DNA of 64,000 bases from Luzula sylvatica (GCA_946800325.1 OX326961.1:50060293-50124292); one strand, 5' to 3'; counted from the first letter of the stretch, positions 1 through 11,965 are shown. Translations and numbers: made by a program. Notes: a model not told the origin generated them from the sequence alone.

Positions 1-600
1 TATAAGATTTAATTTTGTCGAAAAGGGGATTTCCTATTTTTTCGGATAATGTGGTGTGAGGGGGGAAACATGCTTTCCACATGAGCAAAAATGCATTGTT
101 TAGCATGAGAATCAAGTACGGCGTTTTATCGACTCAACTGGCATGATAAACCCAAGTTTAGCATGAGTTCTAAAATTTCCATTCATAACAACTAAGCACG
201 GTCACGAAGAAAATTTTATTGAGGGCAAGCAATTTATGTTGTTGTTTTCCTTCGAATTGATGATTGCCAAATTAAACCTCGTATACTTTCACGATAAAAC
301 ATAAATACGATTATAAGATATCGGAGGTAAATCAAGATAAACAATTGCATATTACCCACATGTCGAGTACGAATGTTGGTTCACGAGCATTGGTGTAACT
401 TTCTCAGTGATCAAGATGTTGCGAGGCCATTCATCTGTTTTCCTTCCATACATTGTCATTGTTATATGAAATTGGAAAAAAAAGGTTTTTCGTATTTAGA
501 TCACGGGATGTTGTGATCACTTTCCTCTTATTTTTCTGTTTTGTTAAAAAAAAACATGCAGTGTTGTATTTTCTCTATCGGTTTACGTTCCGTGGGTATA
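1..600 (+). repeat. Partial copy of a dispersed repeat, cut by the window edge
   Basis: This stretch is a direct, diverged copy of 13881-14421 continuing at 15402-15470. Both start with the same TATAAGATTTAATTTTGT run and share the block around GCTTTCCACATGAG. A third, inverted, partial copy is at 16689-16790. It has no coding quality; the 89-aa ORF at 453-722 is AT-rich and not shared by the other copies. It matters as the unoccupied version of the site where the retroposed element 14422-15387 inserted (near 528-545 here). The homology probably continues left of the window. Confidence 0.75.
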
Positions 601-1459
601 TTGAAACCCGAAATGTACAAGGACTAAAGATTTCTGTTAGTTTATCAAAATTTACTTTAATAGGGTTAAAATGCAATTTGTTTGCATCAATAAAAAGATT
701 CATACTTGTTATGAATATATAAAGGTTTTAGCTCTTCAGTAGAGATATGTTGTGGCAAATTTTATTAAATCCGGATTTTGGATATGTTTATTAGAAGGAC
801 ATTTGGTCGATTAATTTCTAATTAAATTATTTAATTAAGCTTAAAATCTTTTTTTTTGGGATAATATTATTCTTGTATGTCACTTTTAAAGCATAAAATA
901 TAATATTTGTCCTTCGAGAGGATGAGGGTCGAACTGGTTGATTGAATTTTGGGTTTAAAAGGGATTATACACGCACCCCATCACACACAGAGACAAACAT
1001 TATAGTTTTTAAAAGTCGAGCAAATGGCATGTATTTAAGAGGGTATTTTAGTCATTTAAAAGATTAGATCATGATTCATATTAAAAACATAACGGTACAT
1101 CAAAGATTTGGATAAATTTGATATTTTGTAAGTTTAGGTGGATAAATATGATAAGAACTCAATTTTGAAAGGTTAAATTTGATATTAACAATATTAAACG
1201 GACAAATTAGATATTTTGTGTTTTAGGAGGGACTGGGACATATCTGCAATTGTCCCTATTTATTTCATTTTTTTTTTTGTGTGTGTTAGTGTTTGCATGT
1301 AATTAGTATTATATGTGCTCGCAAGAATGTATGAAAAAATATTTGAGCAGTGTTTTCTTTAGGTGGAAAAATATTTGACTATTTTTTTTTTAATATGTGA
1401 AATGGTCTCAGTATATACGTTTATAGAGACACGGTAACACAAAAACATAATAATTTTTT
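601..1459. other. Intergenic, no gene seen
   Basis: AT-rich DNA without a credible ORF. About 1030-1260 contains loosely repeated phrases (GATATTTTGT, GGATAAATTTGATATT) that recur at 13380-13600, 17050-17200, 48360-48480 and 49140-49320. I read these as decayed members of one non-coding repeat family; ends and target duplications were not found here. Confidence 0.4.
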
Positions 1460-2655
1460 GGGAAATTTTCAAATAACCCCCTAACTTTTCTTGAATTTGC
1501 AAAAAACCCCCTAACTTTTGAGAAACTCCAAAAACCCCCCTACATACAAGGTTTTCTTTTCAATTAACCCCCTCTAGGGATATTTCATGGAATTGCTATT
1601 TTTTTGGACCAAAATACCCCTCTATTATTCATCTTTAAATTTAATAAACATATTTTTGTATTATTTTATTAATTTATTAATTTAAAATCACTATAAATAT
1701 TTCTTAACATATACTAATTAAAAAAAAGTATATGTCACATACATAATTTTAATTTTTAATTTTTTATATTTTTTATATATTTTATCATAAAAACTAAAAT
1801 TAAATAAAAAAATAATATAAAAAATATTCCTGAAAATATCTTGACAAATTAATATTATTGTAGTATTTAGTTTTAATGTTAAATAGTTATTAATAAAAAT
1901 AGTTACTGAATAGTTTTTCCTGCCAAATTAACAATGAATGAATGAAAATTAAAACTAGGATTAAAATAATATTGTCGCTAATTTTAATTTCAAAAACTAT
2001 TTTAATTTCAACAGCTCGTTTTGTAGTATTTATTTTTATTTCAGTTGCTAGTTTTTCTAGTAACTATTTTTATTAACAACTGAAATAAAAATAATTACTA
2101 TAAAACGAGCTGTCGAAATTAAAATAGTTGTTGAAATTAAAATTATCGACAATATTATTTTAATCCTAGTTTTAATTTTCATTCATTCATTGTTAATTTG
2201 GAAAGAAAAACTATTCAGTAACTATTTTTATTAATAACTATTTAATATTAAAACTAAATACTACAATAATATTAATTTGTCAAGATATTTTTAGGAATAT
2301 TTTTTATATTATTTCTTTATTTAATTTTAGTTTTTATGATAAAATATATAATAAATAAAAAATTAAAATTATTTATATGGCATATGCTTTTTTTTAATTA
2401 GTATATGTTAAGAAATATTTATAGTGATTTTAAATTAATAAATTAATAAAATAATACAAAAATATGTTTATTAAATTTAAAGATGAAAAATAGAGGGGTA
2501 TTTTGGTCCAAAAAAATAGCAATTCTATGAAATACCTCTAGAGGGGGTTAATTGAAAAGAAAACCTTGTATGTAGGGGGGTTTTTGGAGTTTCTCAAAAG
2601 TTAGGGGTTTTTTTGCAAATTCAAGAAAAGTTAGGGGGTTATTTGAAAATTTCCC
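1460..2655. mobile_element. Palindromic MULE-type MITE (family A, copy 1)
   Basis: A 1196-bp element made almost entirely of two inverted arms of about 590 bp that meet near 2058. It starts GGGAAATTTTCAAATAAC and ends with the reverse complement. It is flanked by an exact 9-bp direct repeat, TAATTTTTT, at 1451-1459 and 2656-2664. A 9-bp target duplication with long inverted termini is typical of Mutator-like elements. It has no transposase, so it is non-autonomous. The arms look very similar along most of their length, so a transcript would fold into a long hairpin. A second member with its own 9-bp duplication is at 59798-60701. Confidence 0.85.
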
Positions 2656-3593
2656 TAATTTTTTTATATTTTAGTACATCATTGGCAAAAAGCAGATTGT
2701 ACGATGATGAATATGAAGTTAAAGATTTCATACATGTACCTACGGGTTTCATCAAAAAAAAAAAAAAAAAAAATTTCATACTTGAATTTTTTATTTTTCC
2801 CGAAACAAACCAGCACAAATAGTAATTAGTCAGAATTTTTTTTTTTTTTTTTTTTTTAAATTTATTTTGCAATGGTAGCATATTTTTTTTTTCTTTTTCG
2901 GAACACCAACAAATGATCTCGTTCTTTGTTTTATGTCTGTTTGATTTTCATTTTTCATAGCATAATTTCATCATTTGTATATTTCACTCTATTTAACAGC
3001 ATGGGTTGTTTTATGAAAAGAATTGCCTCAGTATATGCGTTTGTAGAAAAGACAACAAAACGAAAATACAATAATTGTTCAGAATCCGACTTTCCTATAC
3101 AATTAAGGAATTTTCGACATTACAATCTTCTCATATGATCATATCTCGACACATCATTGGCAACAGAAATCATCAGAGCAAAGTTCATGATTTCACATGG
3201 AAAATTTTCTTAAAGAGTTCAGGAAATAAAAGTGAGAAAATTAAAATTAGGAAAGTAAGTTGTACATTTTTGAAGAGTTTAAGGAATAAAAATGAGATTT
3301 TTTATTTTTTTTATGGATATGTATTTTATTTACTGAAATAAATAATTACAAACATTTATAAGTAATAGTTATCATACTAATAGTTTTTAGTCAACGGTAT
3401 TTTTTTTTTCAATACAGTAATAAGAATAAATTACTTCATGCATGTTTAATTCTAGTCAATAATTTGTTCATTCATGTTTATTTTGTATCAATGAGTTCTT
3501 CATTTTCATGTGTAGGTTCCAAACAAGGTTGGTGTTCTGTGTGTAGTAGGTTCTTTTACTATTCAAACAAAGAAATAAGAACGGTGTACATTT
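2656..3593. other. Intergenic, homopolymer tracts
   Basis: AT-rich spacer with long A and T runs (A run around 2755-2773, T runs around 2838-2857). Short ORFs here are unsupported by composition or homology. I see no RNA gene or element ends. Confidence 0.4.
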
Positions 3594-3696
3594 TAAGAAA
3601 AAATATAAAAATATGTATATAGTATTATGTTAAATTCGATTTATATACAGTAGTCTGAAACCCTAGATCTCCAGTCTCCAAAGCTTTTTTCTTTAA

Positions 3697-3955
3697 GGGC
3701 CCGTTCGGCAAGGGGTGGAATAGAGGAATAGAGAAATAGAGGAATATAATTTAAACCATTTTATTCCAAAGTCGTTCGGCAAAACTAATGGAATAAGAAA
3801 ATAGGTTTAAGAGAATAGATATTGATAATGACCAAAATACCCCTAGTATATTAATAATATTAATAACATCAAATCATATTAATAATAATATTAATATTAT
3901 TATTATAATTAATTATTATAATAATAATAATCATGATTATTATTCTTATTTTCGA

Positions 3956-4018
<63 letters not shown>

Positions 4019-4129
4019 ATTATAATTATAATTATTATTATTATTATTTGTTAATATTAGTATTATTATTATTATTATAATAATAATTATTATTATTATT
4101 CTTATTTTTATTATAATAATAATAATCAT

Positions 4130-4192
<63 letters not shown>

Positions 4193-4290
4193 TATTATTA
4201 TTATTATAATTATTATTATAATAATAATTATTATAATAATAATTATTAAAATAATATTATGTATTATTATAATAATATTAATTATAGTAA

Positions 4291-4327
<37 letters not shown>

Positions 4328-4400
4328 ATTATTATTATAATTATTATTATAATAATTAAAATAATATTAAGTATTATTATAATAATATTAATTATAGTAA

Positions 4401-4437
<37 letters not shown>

Positions 4438-4798
4438 ATAATAGTAATTATTATTATTATAATAATAACAATTATTATTATTATAATAATAATAGTAATT
4501 ATTATTCTTATTTTTATATTATAATAATAATTATTATTATTATCATTATTATTTTTTTAATAATAATAATTATTGTTATAATAATAATACTATTATTATT
4601 ATTATTAACGAGGGCAATTTGGTCTAAATATTTCGCTAATCCGCGGAATAGAGCTATTCCATCTCAAACATGGAATAGAGATAATCCTCTTTTCTATATT
4701 TTTATTCCATGCTATTCCACTCTTGTTCGACTGGAATAGAGTGGATTAACTCATTTATTCCTCTATTCCATTCTATTCCACCCTTGCCGACCAGGCCC
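3697..4798. mobile_element. Tourist-like (PIF/Harbinger) MITE with huge ATT/AAT interior
   Basis: The termini are GGGCCCGTTCGGC and GCCGACCAGGCCC (imperfect inverted), followed inward by AGGGGTGGAATAGAGG and its inverted partner. The flanks are TAA at 3694-3696 and TAA at 4799-4801, the 3-bp duplication typical of PIF/Harbinger. Removing the element and one TAA restores CTTTAAAGG, the exon 4 sequence of the intact helicase at about 37540. The interior (about 3860-4605) is almost pure A/T made of ATT/AAT triplets in alternating orientation. The poly-Asn/poly-Ile ORFs in it are artefacts. Confidence 0.9.
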
Positions 4799-5210
4799 TA
4801 AAGGTCCAAGAAATTTCCTAATATCAGGACCAAACCCTTGATCAAACATTGTATCTGCCTCGTCAAGAACCTAACAAAATAATGTTTGCAATCAAAATGA
4901 AATTTGAGTGGCATATTGATTATTGATAGAATAGACACGTACCACATATTTAATTTCCATCTGCCATAGAGCATGTGTTGGAGAATTCTGCCAGGTGTCC
5001 CCACGACCAAATCGATGGGTCAAGGAAGATGAGTTTGAGAGAAATAAACCTGTTCGGTGAGTTCGCGCGTAGGGCACAGAACCACCGCTCTTGGACGGCT
5101 TGGTTTCATCAAAAGACCTGATAAAAGCTTCATCTCTCCTCATTAACTACACCAATAAGAAAAAGCTTTTAAAAGAATGATACTATGTGTTTTGCCAGAT
5201 TCTTTTAATG

Positions 5211-5374
5211 GAGTAATGATAGGGATCACGAATTTGGTCCCAAGAATTGACCACGAATGCCACGTGGCAGGTAGCTATTGGATGAATGTTTGCACAATTT
5301 TTAATGCACCCAATAGCTGCAAGTCACATGGCATTCGTGATCAATTCTTGGGACCAAATTCGTGGTCCCTATCA
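5211..5374. mobile_element. Short MITE with 9-bp target duplication
   Basis: A 164-bp inverted-repeat element. The arms read TGATAGGGATCACGAATTTG at the left and the near reverse complement at the right, with stems of about 48 bp. Exact 9-bp CTTTTAATG flanks it at 5202-5210 and 5375-5383, suggesting a MULE-type MITE. It lies in the intron 1 part of the helicase pseudogene. The outermost 6 bp at the left do not pair, so the left end is approximate. Confidence 0.7.
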
Positions 5375-6103
5375 CTTTTAATGAGAAGAAAATGTGAGAG
5401 AAAAACATGAACGAGAGGGAGTAAGCAAGCAAGGGTTTTGCCAGATCCAGTTTGTGAAGATGATAGTTTCGGTTTTGAAAGAAATATATAATATTTTGGA
5501 TTAAAGCTAAATATGTACGAAACGTTTACTGAAAATAGTACATATAGATTAATTAGAGAAATGTCTTGGTATAAATTATTAATTAATTAATAAAATGTCA
5601 AAAAAATGTAAATTAAGCAAAAGAAAACATTTGAAATTACATTTGTGAAAAAAACTTACAAAATCAAAAACTCAATTACCGTTTTGCAAACCATATGCAA
5701 AAATTGAAATGACCATATGCAAAAATTGAAATGACAATCTAATTCTTGATCAGTGATTCCTGATTAACCAAAAAACAATTTCTCCGCATTTTTCCTTCAT
5801 CCATGTCAAATTAATCGCAAATAGCTGAATTATATTTATGATTTTCTTGATCATCTGTACAACTGTCGAAACTAGTTTATGTGTCCTACAATTCATCAAG
5901 TTAGTTCATATTCTCAACAACAAAAAAAATCAAATTATTTCATGGCTTCTTCAAATAAATATTTTAAAAGAAGAGAGGTAAGTTGAATTTAGCAATTTAT
6001 ACTTTCTGAACTCAACCCATTCTGAACTAGATAGACTCATCTCTTGAATTAATGTGCCAAGTCCACTGACCCATTCTTTCTTCATTGCCATTTCAAGATT
6101 TCC

Positions 6104-7215
6104 TTCCATAGGAGGAAGAGGCACTCTTCTTAAGGCGGTATTGGGAGCCATACCTAGTTACTATATGCAAACTATGATTTTGCCGAGGGGAATTGTGGAT
6201 GAGATTACTAAACTTACGCGGGCTTTCTTTTGGAAAGGCGGAGAAACAATTGCGGGGGGTCATTGTCTAATGAATTGGACACAAGTGTGCTTACCCAAGC
6301 AACATGGCGGATACGGGGTAATTAACCTAGAAATGCACAACAAGGCATTGGTACTCAAATGGCTATTCCAACTCGATTACGCTAACACCTCCCAATGGGC
6401 TACCACCCTAAATGCCCTTTACAATATAAATAGTACGGGAGATATAATGGGGGTCCCAAACTCACTTTCGTCGTACTTCTTGAAGGACCTCCAAAAATTA
6501 CTCCCCCTCTACAATGCGGTCAAGAATCTTTTCGTACACTCGGCTCTCACTCAAGCCGTAACACCAATTAATCAACCTCCACATAGATTCAACACGGCAC
6601 TAGTATATCGGCAACTCATCCACCCGGGCTTGGAAAACGCATGGACTCCGACGCTTTTCAAAATTAAAGCGCCGGCGAAAGTCAAATTTCTTGGATGGTT
6701 AGTTTTAAACGACAAAACATTAACGGCCGAGAATTTGCACAAGAGAGGGTGGCCGCACGATCACTCTTGCGCCTTATGCGCCGAAACCCTCGAGACAAGT
6801 GACCATCTCTTTTTAAGGTGTCCATTCACTACCGAATTATGGCGCCAAGTGGAAGCACGAGCTAAGACCGACGCGACCTCGTTGACCGATTTTTGGTGGG
6901 AGCACCGCTCGAGTATCACAAAAGTGGAAAGGGCTACATGGGATGGCCATTGGATTGCCACCATTTGGATCATATGGCAAGAACGAAATAACCGAATTTT
7001 TCATCGGAAAGGAAGGATGCACTCGTTGCTTGTATCCGCTATCCTCGACCAAGCTAATACATGGAAAACATTTTGTTAATTGTCTAGAACTAGAGCTATT
7101 GGTCACTAACAAACCGTGTGTATATTATTTTTCACCGTTGTAACAAACTCTTCTTTTCTTTTATAAAATTGACGGGACCGAGCGCGTATCGCGCTTGCCT
7201 TTCTTTCAAAAAAAA
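6104..7215 (+). mobile_element. 5'-truncated LINE, C-terminal reverse transcriptase part
   Basis: An uninterrupted frame from about 6104 to 7079 encodes the C-terminal part of a plant L1-type ORF2 protein. It contains the post-polymerase region (GGRGTLLKAVLGAIPSYY) and a zf-RVT zinc-binding module near the end (CALC, then H and C in SDHLFLRC), followed by a W-rich tail (DGHWIATIWIIWQERNN). The catalytic fingers and palm are missing because of 5' truncation. A short A run at 7208-7215 is the tail. The sequence of core copies 2 and 3 runs straight through this site, so it inserted after the core unit was duplicated; about 13 bp of target appear lost and no clear target duplication is seen. The frame is still open, so the insertion is probably fairly recent. 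Confidence 0.88.
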
Positions 7216-7500
7216 GATATTTTGTCAGAAAAAAGCATATGTTCTGAGAGGTACGGTGTGCATACACGGGAAATTTAATCCGAGCGATAAACAAAGATGA
7301 CCGAGTCTGGTTAGGAGTCTGCTACTACTGAAATAAGAAATAATAAAAAAAAAAGATAAATAATTCCTTGTTGCTTCTTCTTCTCTCTAGTATCTATTAA
7401 CATGTTCCTAAAGCAGATTAGAGGAAAAAACAAATTAAAAATAAAAAAATAGAGGAAAAACCAAAAAAGAAAATTTGGTTGCATTTCAAGATTTAATCTA

Positions 7501-8002
7501 CCCCCCCCCCCCCGGGCCGGACCCTCGTGGGCCCGACCCCCCTCCCCCCGGGCCGGACCCCTCGTGGGCCCGACCCCCCTCCCCCCGGGCCGGACCCCTC
7601 GTGGGCCCGACCCCCCTCCCCCCGGGGCCGGACCGGACCCCTCGTGGGCCCGACCCCCCTCCCCCCGGGCCGGACCCCTCGTGGTCCCGACCCCCCTCCC
7701 CCCGGGCCGGACCCCTCGTGGGCCCGACCCCCCTCCCCCCCGGGCCGACCCCGCGTGGGCCCGACCCCCCTCCCCCCCAGGCCGGGCCCCGCGTGGGCCC
7801 GACCCCCTCCCCCCGGGCCAGGCCAGCGTGGGCCCGACCCCATCCCCCGGGCCGGGCCTCACGTGGGCCGCCCCGGAGGCCCCGCGTGGGCCCGACCCCC
7901 CTTCCCTCCCGGGCTGGGCCCCGCGTGGGCCCACCCCCTCCCTCGGGTCAGGCCCCGCATGGGCCCGACCCCCTCCCTCGAGCCGGCTCCGCATGGGCCC
8001 GA

Positions 8003-8003
<1 letters not shown>
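7501..8003 (-). repeat. GC-rich 37-bp minisatellite, core copy 1
   Basis: Tandem units of about 37 bp built from GGGCCGGACCCC, TCGTGGGCCCGACC and a run of C/T, preceded by a C run at 7501-7513. The G-rich strand (minus) carries many runs of 4-7 G per unit and so has high G-quadruplex potential. Because 37 is not a multiple of 3, all frames stay open and give long Pro/Gly/Arg ORFs; I treat these as non-coding artefacts. The array also occurs in core copies 2 (28740-29515) and 3 (44191-44930) with different lengths and variant units. Confidence 0.85.
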
Positions 8004-8081
<78 letters not shown>

Positions 8082-8113
8082 AACACACACACACACACAC
8101 ACACACCACAGAC
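8004..8113. repeat. CA microsatellite next to the GC minisatellite
   Basis: Long CA/TG tract with a few CAAA interruptions. The Thr-His and Cys-Val dipeptide ORFs across it are artefacts. The same neighbour relation (TG tract then GC array) is kept in core copies 2 and 3, so the composite arose before the duplications. Confidence 0.9.
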
Positions 8114-8436
8114 CACACACACACATACTTACATCATACATTGCTACACAACACAGACGCATAACACACATTATACAGACTCCAGTCCATTACATGCATA
8201 TATCACACAACAAAATACACAGTCCATTATATGTAAGAGACATACTCTGCCCAAGATTCTTGTCCTTCCTTGCCAATTAGTTTTCATGCAATTGGGAATG
8301 GTCGTCTCGTCACAGTATGCGCTGATATATAAAAGAAAATCAAATTAATTCAAAAAAGAATATTGAAATTTCTTAGAAGGAAAATATTGTAAAATTGAGT
8401 ACCTTGGTGGCCAGATTCGTTGATAGCAAAGATTGC

Positions 8437-8646
8437 TCATATTTGTAAAGGATGAGCATCGAAGCTGATTTCTGGCATGAATTTCGACGAGAGAAATCTG
8501 TCCATATAATTCGCAACCTGTTCATCTAATTTCGAATCTGGAAAAGGCTCAATGGCAGATTGTTCAAATCTTTGCCACCAAATCCACTTCATAAGTGCAA
8601 AATCATCTTCCCTGTATACACCAGCTTCAAAAAATTCAAGCACCAA
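8437..8646 (-). pseudogene. Second exon-like block of core unit, copy 1
   Basis: A 69-codon open stretch ending in TGA, containing EFFEAGVYREDDFALMKWIW and the acidic/hydrophobic run DSKLDEQVANYMDRFL. It is conserved in core copies 2 (28066-28248) and 3 (43536-43745). The composition is protein-like, unlike the surrounding DNA. Reading through the TGA gives AIFAINESGHQ just before a GGTACTC donor-like site, so the TGA looks like a shared disabling change in an old exon. I do not recognise the family. It is probably a captured or ancestral host-gene exon; expression cannot be judged. Confidence 0.5.
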
Positions 8647-9072
8647 GAAAACAGTATATTGAAGGAGAAAAGAGGTATATTTTGCAACAAAAGAGTGGTA
8701 CCATGGAATTCAATTTTGCCGTGGAGTATGCCAGGTGGCAAGAGTGTCTGTCATTCATTATTACCTTCACCTTCGCCGTCTAGTCGAATCCATCCATCTC
8801 ACGAAATTAATTAAAAAGTAGTCACGAGAAATTTGCAAAAAAAGAATGAAAAGAAGACCTTGGTGTTATGCATAAAGGAAAACAAAATATTCATCTCTAT
8901 ATTCTTCAAAAAAATTGAAAGGGTGAGCTTTTTGCATAACTTTAAAAGGGGAAGCAAAAAGAGCTTTTTAATAATCCATTTGGAAAATTGCAAAGAGTTC
9001 TTACAACTGATTAGTAAAATTACAGTAAGTTAATAGGACATGCTTTACCTGCAAAGAGTTCTTAACATCGCT

Positions 9073-9565
9073 TCAGTCACCGATGTCAGGTTCGTACAGA
9101 AGAACGATATGGTTGAAGTGTACAATTTCCCCTGTTTTCTCGTAATTCAAAGAGAGAGAGAGAGAGAGAGGCGCCGGTATAGAGATATTGGCTTCTTGCT
9201 TTGAAGAGAGATATTGGACTCGGCCACAGGAGGTAAAAGAGATTGAAGGATCCAGCTTTGATATGCTTGCCATTAATGGAGCTCAGAATCTCACGGAGGA
9301 GAACTTCAGAGTTGAGAAGTAGCAATTATTGGCGAGAGGGAGAGAGATTTGGAAGAAAGAGAGAGGGCATGGGGGGATAATATACCGGCTGATCCAATCC
9401 GAACGTTCGGATTCTCCAACGTTCGAATTACCGACCGTTGGGAGGATAAGATCGATCATCTCCAGTTCTTACAGAACCGGACGAAGCACAGAGACTGATC
9501 GGATACAAAATTTACATTTTAGTCCACAGATTCTTAACATCAATGTTTGTGGTATTAAGTATTAA
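9073..9565 (-). promoter_or_regulatory. Promoter-like block and first exon-like ORF of core unit, copy 1
   Basis: Read on the minus strand, a block with repeated AACGTTCG/CGAACGTT motifs (near 9400-9430) is followed by a CT-rich leader and two overlapping ORFs starting near 9325 and 9273. Their shared tail reads NYEKTGEIVHF and ends at the same place. The CT tract is short here (9149-9170) but 50 bp in copy 3. The arrangement resembles a plant 5' region with a pyrimidine-rich leader, but there is no clear TATA box and the reading frame is not constant across the CT tract. Treat as a decayed 5' gene end. Confidence 0.35.
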
Positions 9566-9689
9566 CACATTACACATATGGTATTTTCATGATCGCCGCT
9601 TAGTCATAAATTTACATTATAGTTCTTGGTTTTTTCTCTAATTATAAATCAGGCCTGAATCTTATAAAAAATCCATTTATCTCCCATTT

Positions 9690-11965
9690 TAAAATCCTCG
9701 TATGCAAAAATCAGAGAATATATTATAATTAGCTATAAAACCGTGAAACTATAAAATTACAATTTTGCCCTCTGACATCCAGATAAATTGCCGAACTGCA
9801 TCCCCAGTTCCTTGACACCACATATTACCATATTCACCATATTTAAAACAAAAGTGGAGAAATTTACAAATAAATTATCCGTAATATTAAACCCTTACAT
9901 TTTTATTAAGGGGTACTTAGGGATATTAGCGTTAATTGCGACTGAATTAAGGTCAATTTTGAGTGATTAGTCAGAATTTAAGAAAGATGATAAATGTGAT
10001 GCAATTGAATTTAATTCACAAAAATACATTCACTCAATGGATACAGTATTAAACATTCAAACATAATATTATTTACATTCTCAAATTCCTAAATACATAT
10101 TCAATCATGATCCACATAGTTCCCTAAATGTGCATGTTACGTGCTAAGTGTCCTAAGTGCCGTAACTTGAGATCTCCAATCCTGAAAATAAAGAAAGTAA
10201 CTGTAGTAGTGAAACAATAAATCAAGTAATCAATCAATTTACTAACAATAATAATCAACGCATAATTAACCGTAATTACCAATCAACACTAAATAATCAA
10301 TACTCACTAATCATCTCCAAATTAATAATAATAATCCTTAATTGGGTCCTTAAATAATTGCAAATAGTTCAGCCCCAAATTAACCTTAACTTCGAGAGAC
10401 ATTTCCTTATTTTGACAAATTACCCTCGATTGAGCTTACAACCACAAATTCACCAAAAATCGAAAAATACCAGTTGAAGGCAGGCACCCTTTAATTCAAT
10501 TCTGGATGTGCCTCCATATAAATTAAATTTGACATTTTAGAGGATTAATATGAAAATTGAAAATATCAATTTTCTTTTTAAAGTACCTTGTTCTAACCCA
10601 AATTTAAATTTAAATTGTGTTTTTCATCATTTGTAGAGCACTTCAAAATTGAATTTCCCAAATTACATGAGTGAATTCTTCTTGACATTTTGCAATGTCT
10701 TTGTTTCCCTGCTATATCATAAAGTTGTTTTAAATCATGAGAAATACAGTAAATCAGATTGTTTATATAATTTAGTATGAGAACGCAGCTGAGCTTTTCA
10801 TCGAACAGATGATATGCATAAAACCAACTATTACTTGCATGAATTTTTTAATTCTTGGTCTTTTAGATAAACCAACAAAGATTTTCATTCCTAACTATTA
10901 ATTTTCATAGTTCTACACAAAATATATGAGAAATGGTTAACAAGTAGCTGCAAAATGAGTTTGAATGAACAAATGTAAAACATGTAAAAATAGTTCTTGG
11001 AGGAATTAAATCGAACACCTTGCCTTCGTGAGGTTTTAGCTTGACATATATAATTGATGAAGGTTTCAATAAAAAAACGGTCCTTGCTATTCCAGTAAAA
11101 CAAGATATGTGTATCCCCAATTGATTTCAAATAAAAGAAATGTTTACCTCGATTCAGGTGCCACAGCGATCCACAATCATCCTTCCTCTCCATTGGCAAT
11201 GGCGTGGGGATAGATAGACCATGGAACTGAGATGGGTCCGAAACAGTTCAATGCTCCACCACGGCACGGGTGTTATCCATGTCCGATTTTACAGGAACTA
11301 TCCCTGCAGGTGAAAATGATCGAGTCGAGTCCCTCTCTCTCTATTGGAAATTCCCTAGAAGATTTGCATAGAAAATTTGCCTCAATCGTATCAAGCTCCA
11401 TCGTTATCCACAATGGAACGACGCATCAGTTCAGTGGGAATCATCGGGAAGAGAAACTATGTATTGTGTGAGTGAGGGGGTGTTACTTGTGGTCGTGAGT
11501 CAATATTGAGTTTTTACTCCATCGTTAAGCAGATTTTTTACATTAATATTTTGGTAACACAGATTGCATGTTGATGTTATTTGAACTTATTTTGCTATAT
11601 ATTTGTTGTAATTTTTTTCCTATTTTTTTAAAGATAGTCTCTTATTTTGAGGATTAATAGATAAAATATTAGAAAGTGAAATGTTGATGTTATTTTGAGT
11701 TTATTTATTATCATGATATTTAATTTACAAATATTGTTAATTTATTTTTAATTAAATTATATATAATATAAATATATAAAAGTAATAATTATATAGTCGT
11801 ACTCGTATCCGTGATTTTACTGAAAATTGTTGTATCATAGTATTTGTATCACATACGATATCCGTGCAACATTGCTAATCTCACAAATATCTTTCAAACA
11901 AAACAATAATTTACGAAATAAGGATAGAGTTCAATATTCAAATCTTAATGTGAATTAACTGCATA
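9690..11965. other. Arm-specific sequence, no gene recognised
   Basis: AT-rich sequence present only in the two arms (partner about 22554-27030, excluding insertions), not in core copy 3. A short peptide, FNAPPRHGCYPCPI, is open in both arms (here near 11247 on plus; partner near 24980 on minus), but no longer frame is conserved. About 11640-11880 holds an AT-rich element ending in GATATCCGTGCAACATTGCT; relatives are near 22650-22910 and 56170-56760. Confidence 0.4.

Larger units (their letters stand above)
3594..5474 (-). pseudogene. Truncated, rearranged copy of the RH39-like helicase gene
   Basis: Read on the minus strand, 5474 down to 3594, this matches the intact helicase gene at 36460-39287 from the Walker A region of exon 1 through intron 1, exon 2, the end of exon 3, exon 4 and part of intron 4. 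Introns are retained, so it arose by DNA duplication, not by retroposition. Recognisable peptides include [11 protein letters not shown] and the exon 2 start RRDEA. Damage: the start of exon 3 is deleted (equivalent to about 37133-37288), a ~20-bp piece of exon 4 is missing between two AGT repeats, exon 2 is frameshifted, and two MITEs interrupt it (3697-4798 and 5211-5374). Upstream it joins the end of the core unit near 5474. No product is expected. Confidence 0.9.
5475..9690 (-). repeat. Core unit, copy 1 (reverse)
   Basis: This is the outer part of the left arm, present a third time at 42161-46013. Read on the minus strand, the order is: promoter-like block and CT tract, first exon-like block, second exon-like block (8437-8646), CA tract, GC minisatellite, then an AT-rich tail. 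Its outer end is truncated at 5474 relative to the other copies, whose homology runs about 140 bp further. It may be a segmental duplication of a former gene locus or a large non-autonomous transposon. I found no terminal inverted repeats, so I favour segmental duplication. Confidence 0.75.

Noticed and set aside
3869..4129. Poly-Asn/poly-Ile ORF (also 32155-32430 Asn/Tyr ORF)
   Set aside because: Translation of ATT/AAT triplet tracts inside MITEs.
7311..8348. Long overlapping Pro/Gly/Arg-rich ORFs on both strands (also at 28353-29700 and 43850-45043)
   Set aside because: They run through the GC minisatellite and CA tract, are open in several frames at once, and change frame between copies; a 37-bp unit explains this without coding.
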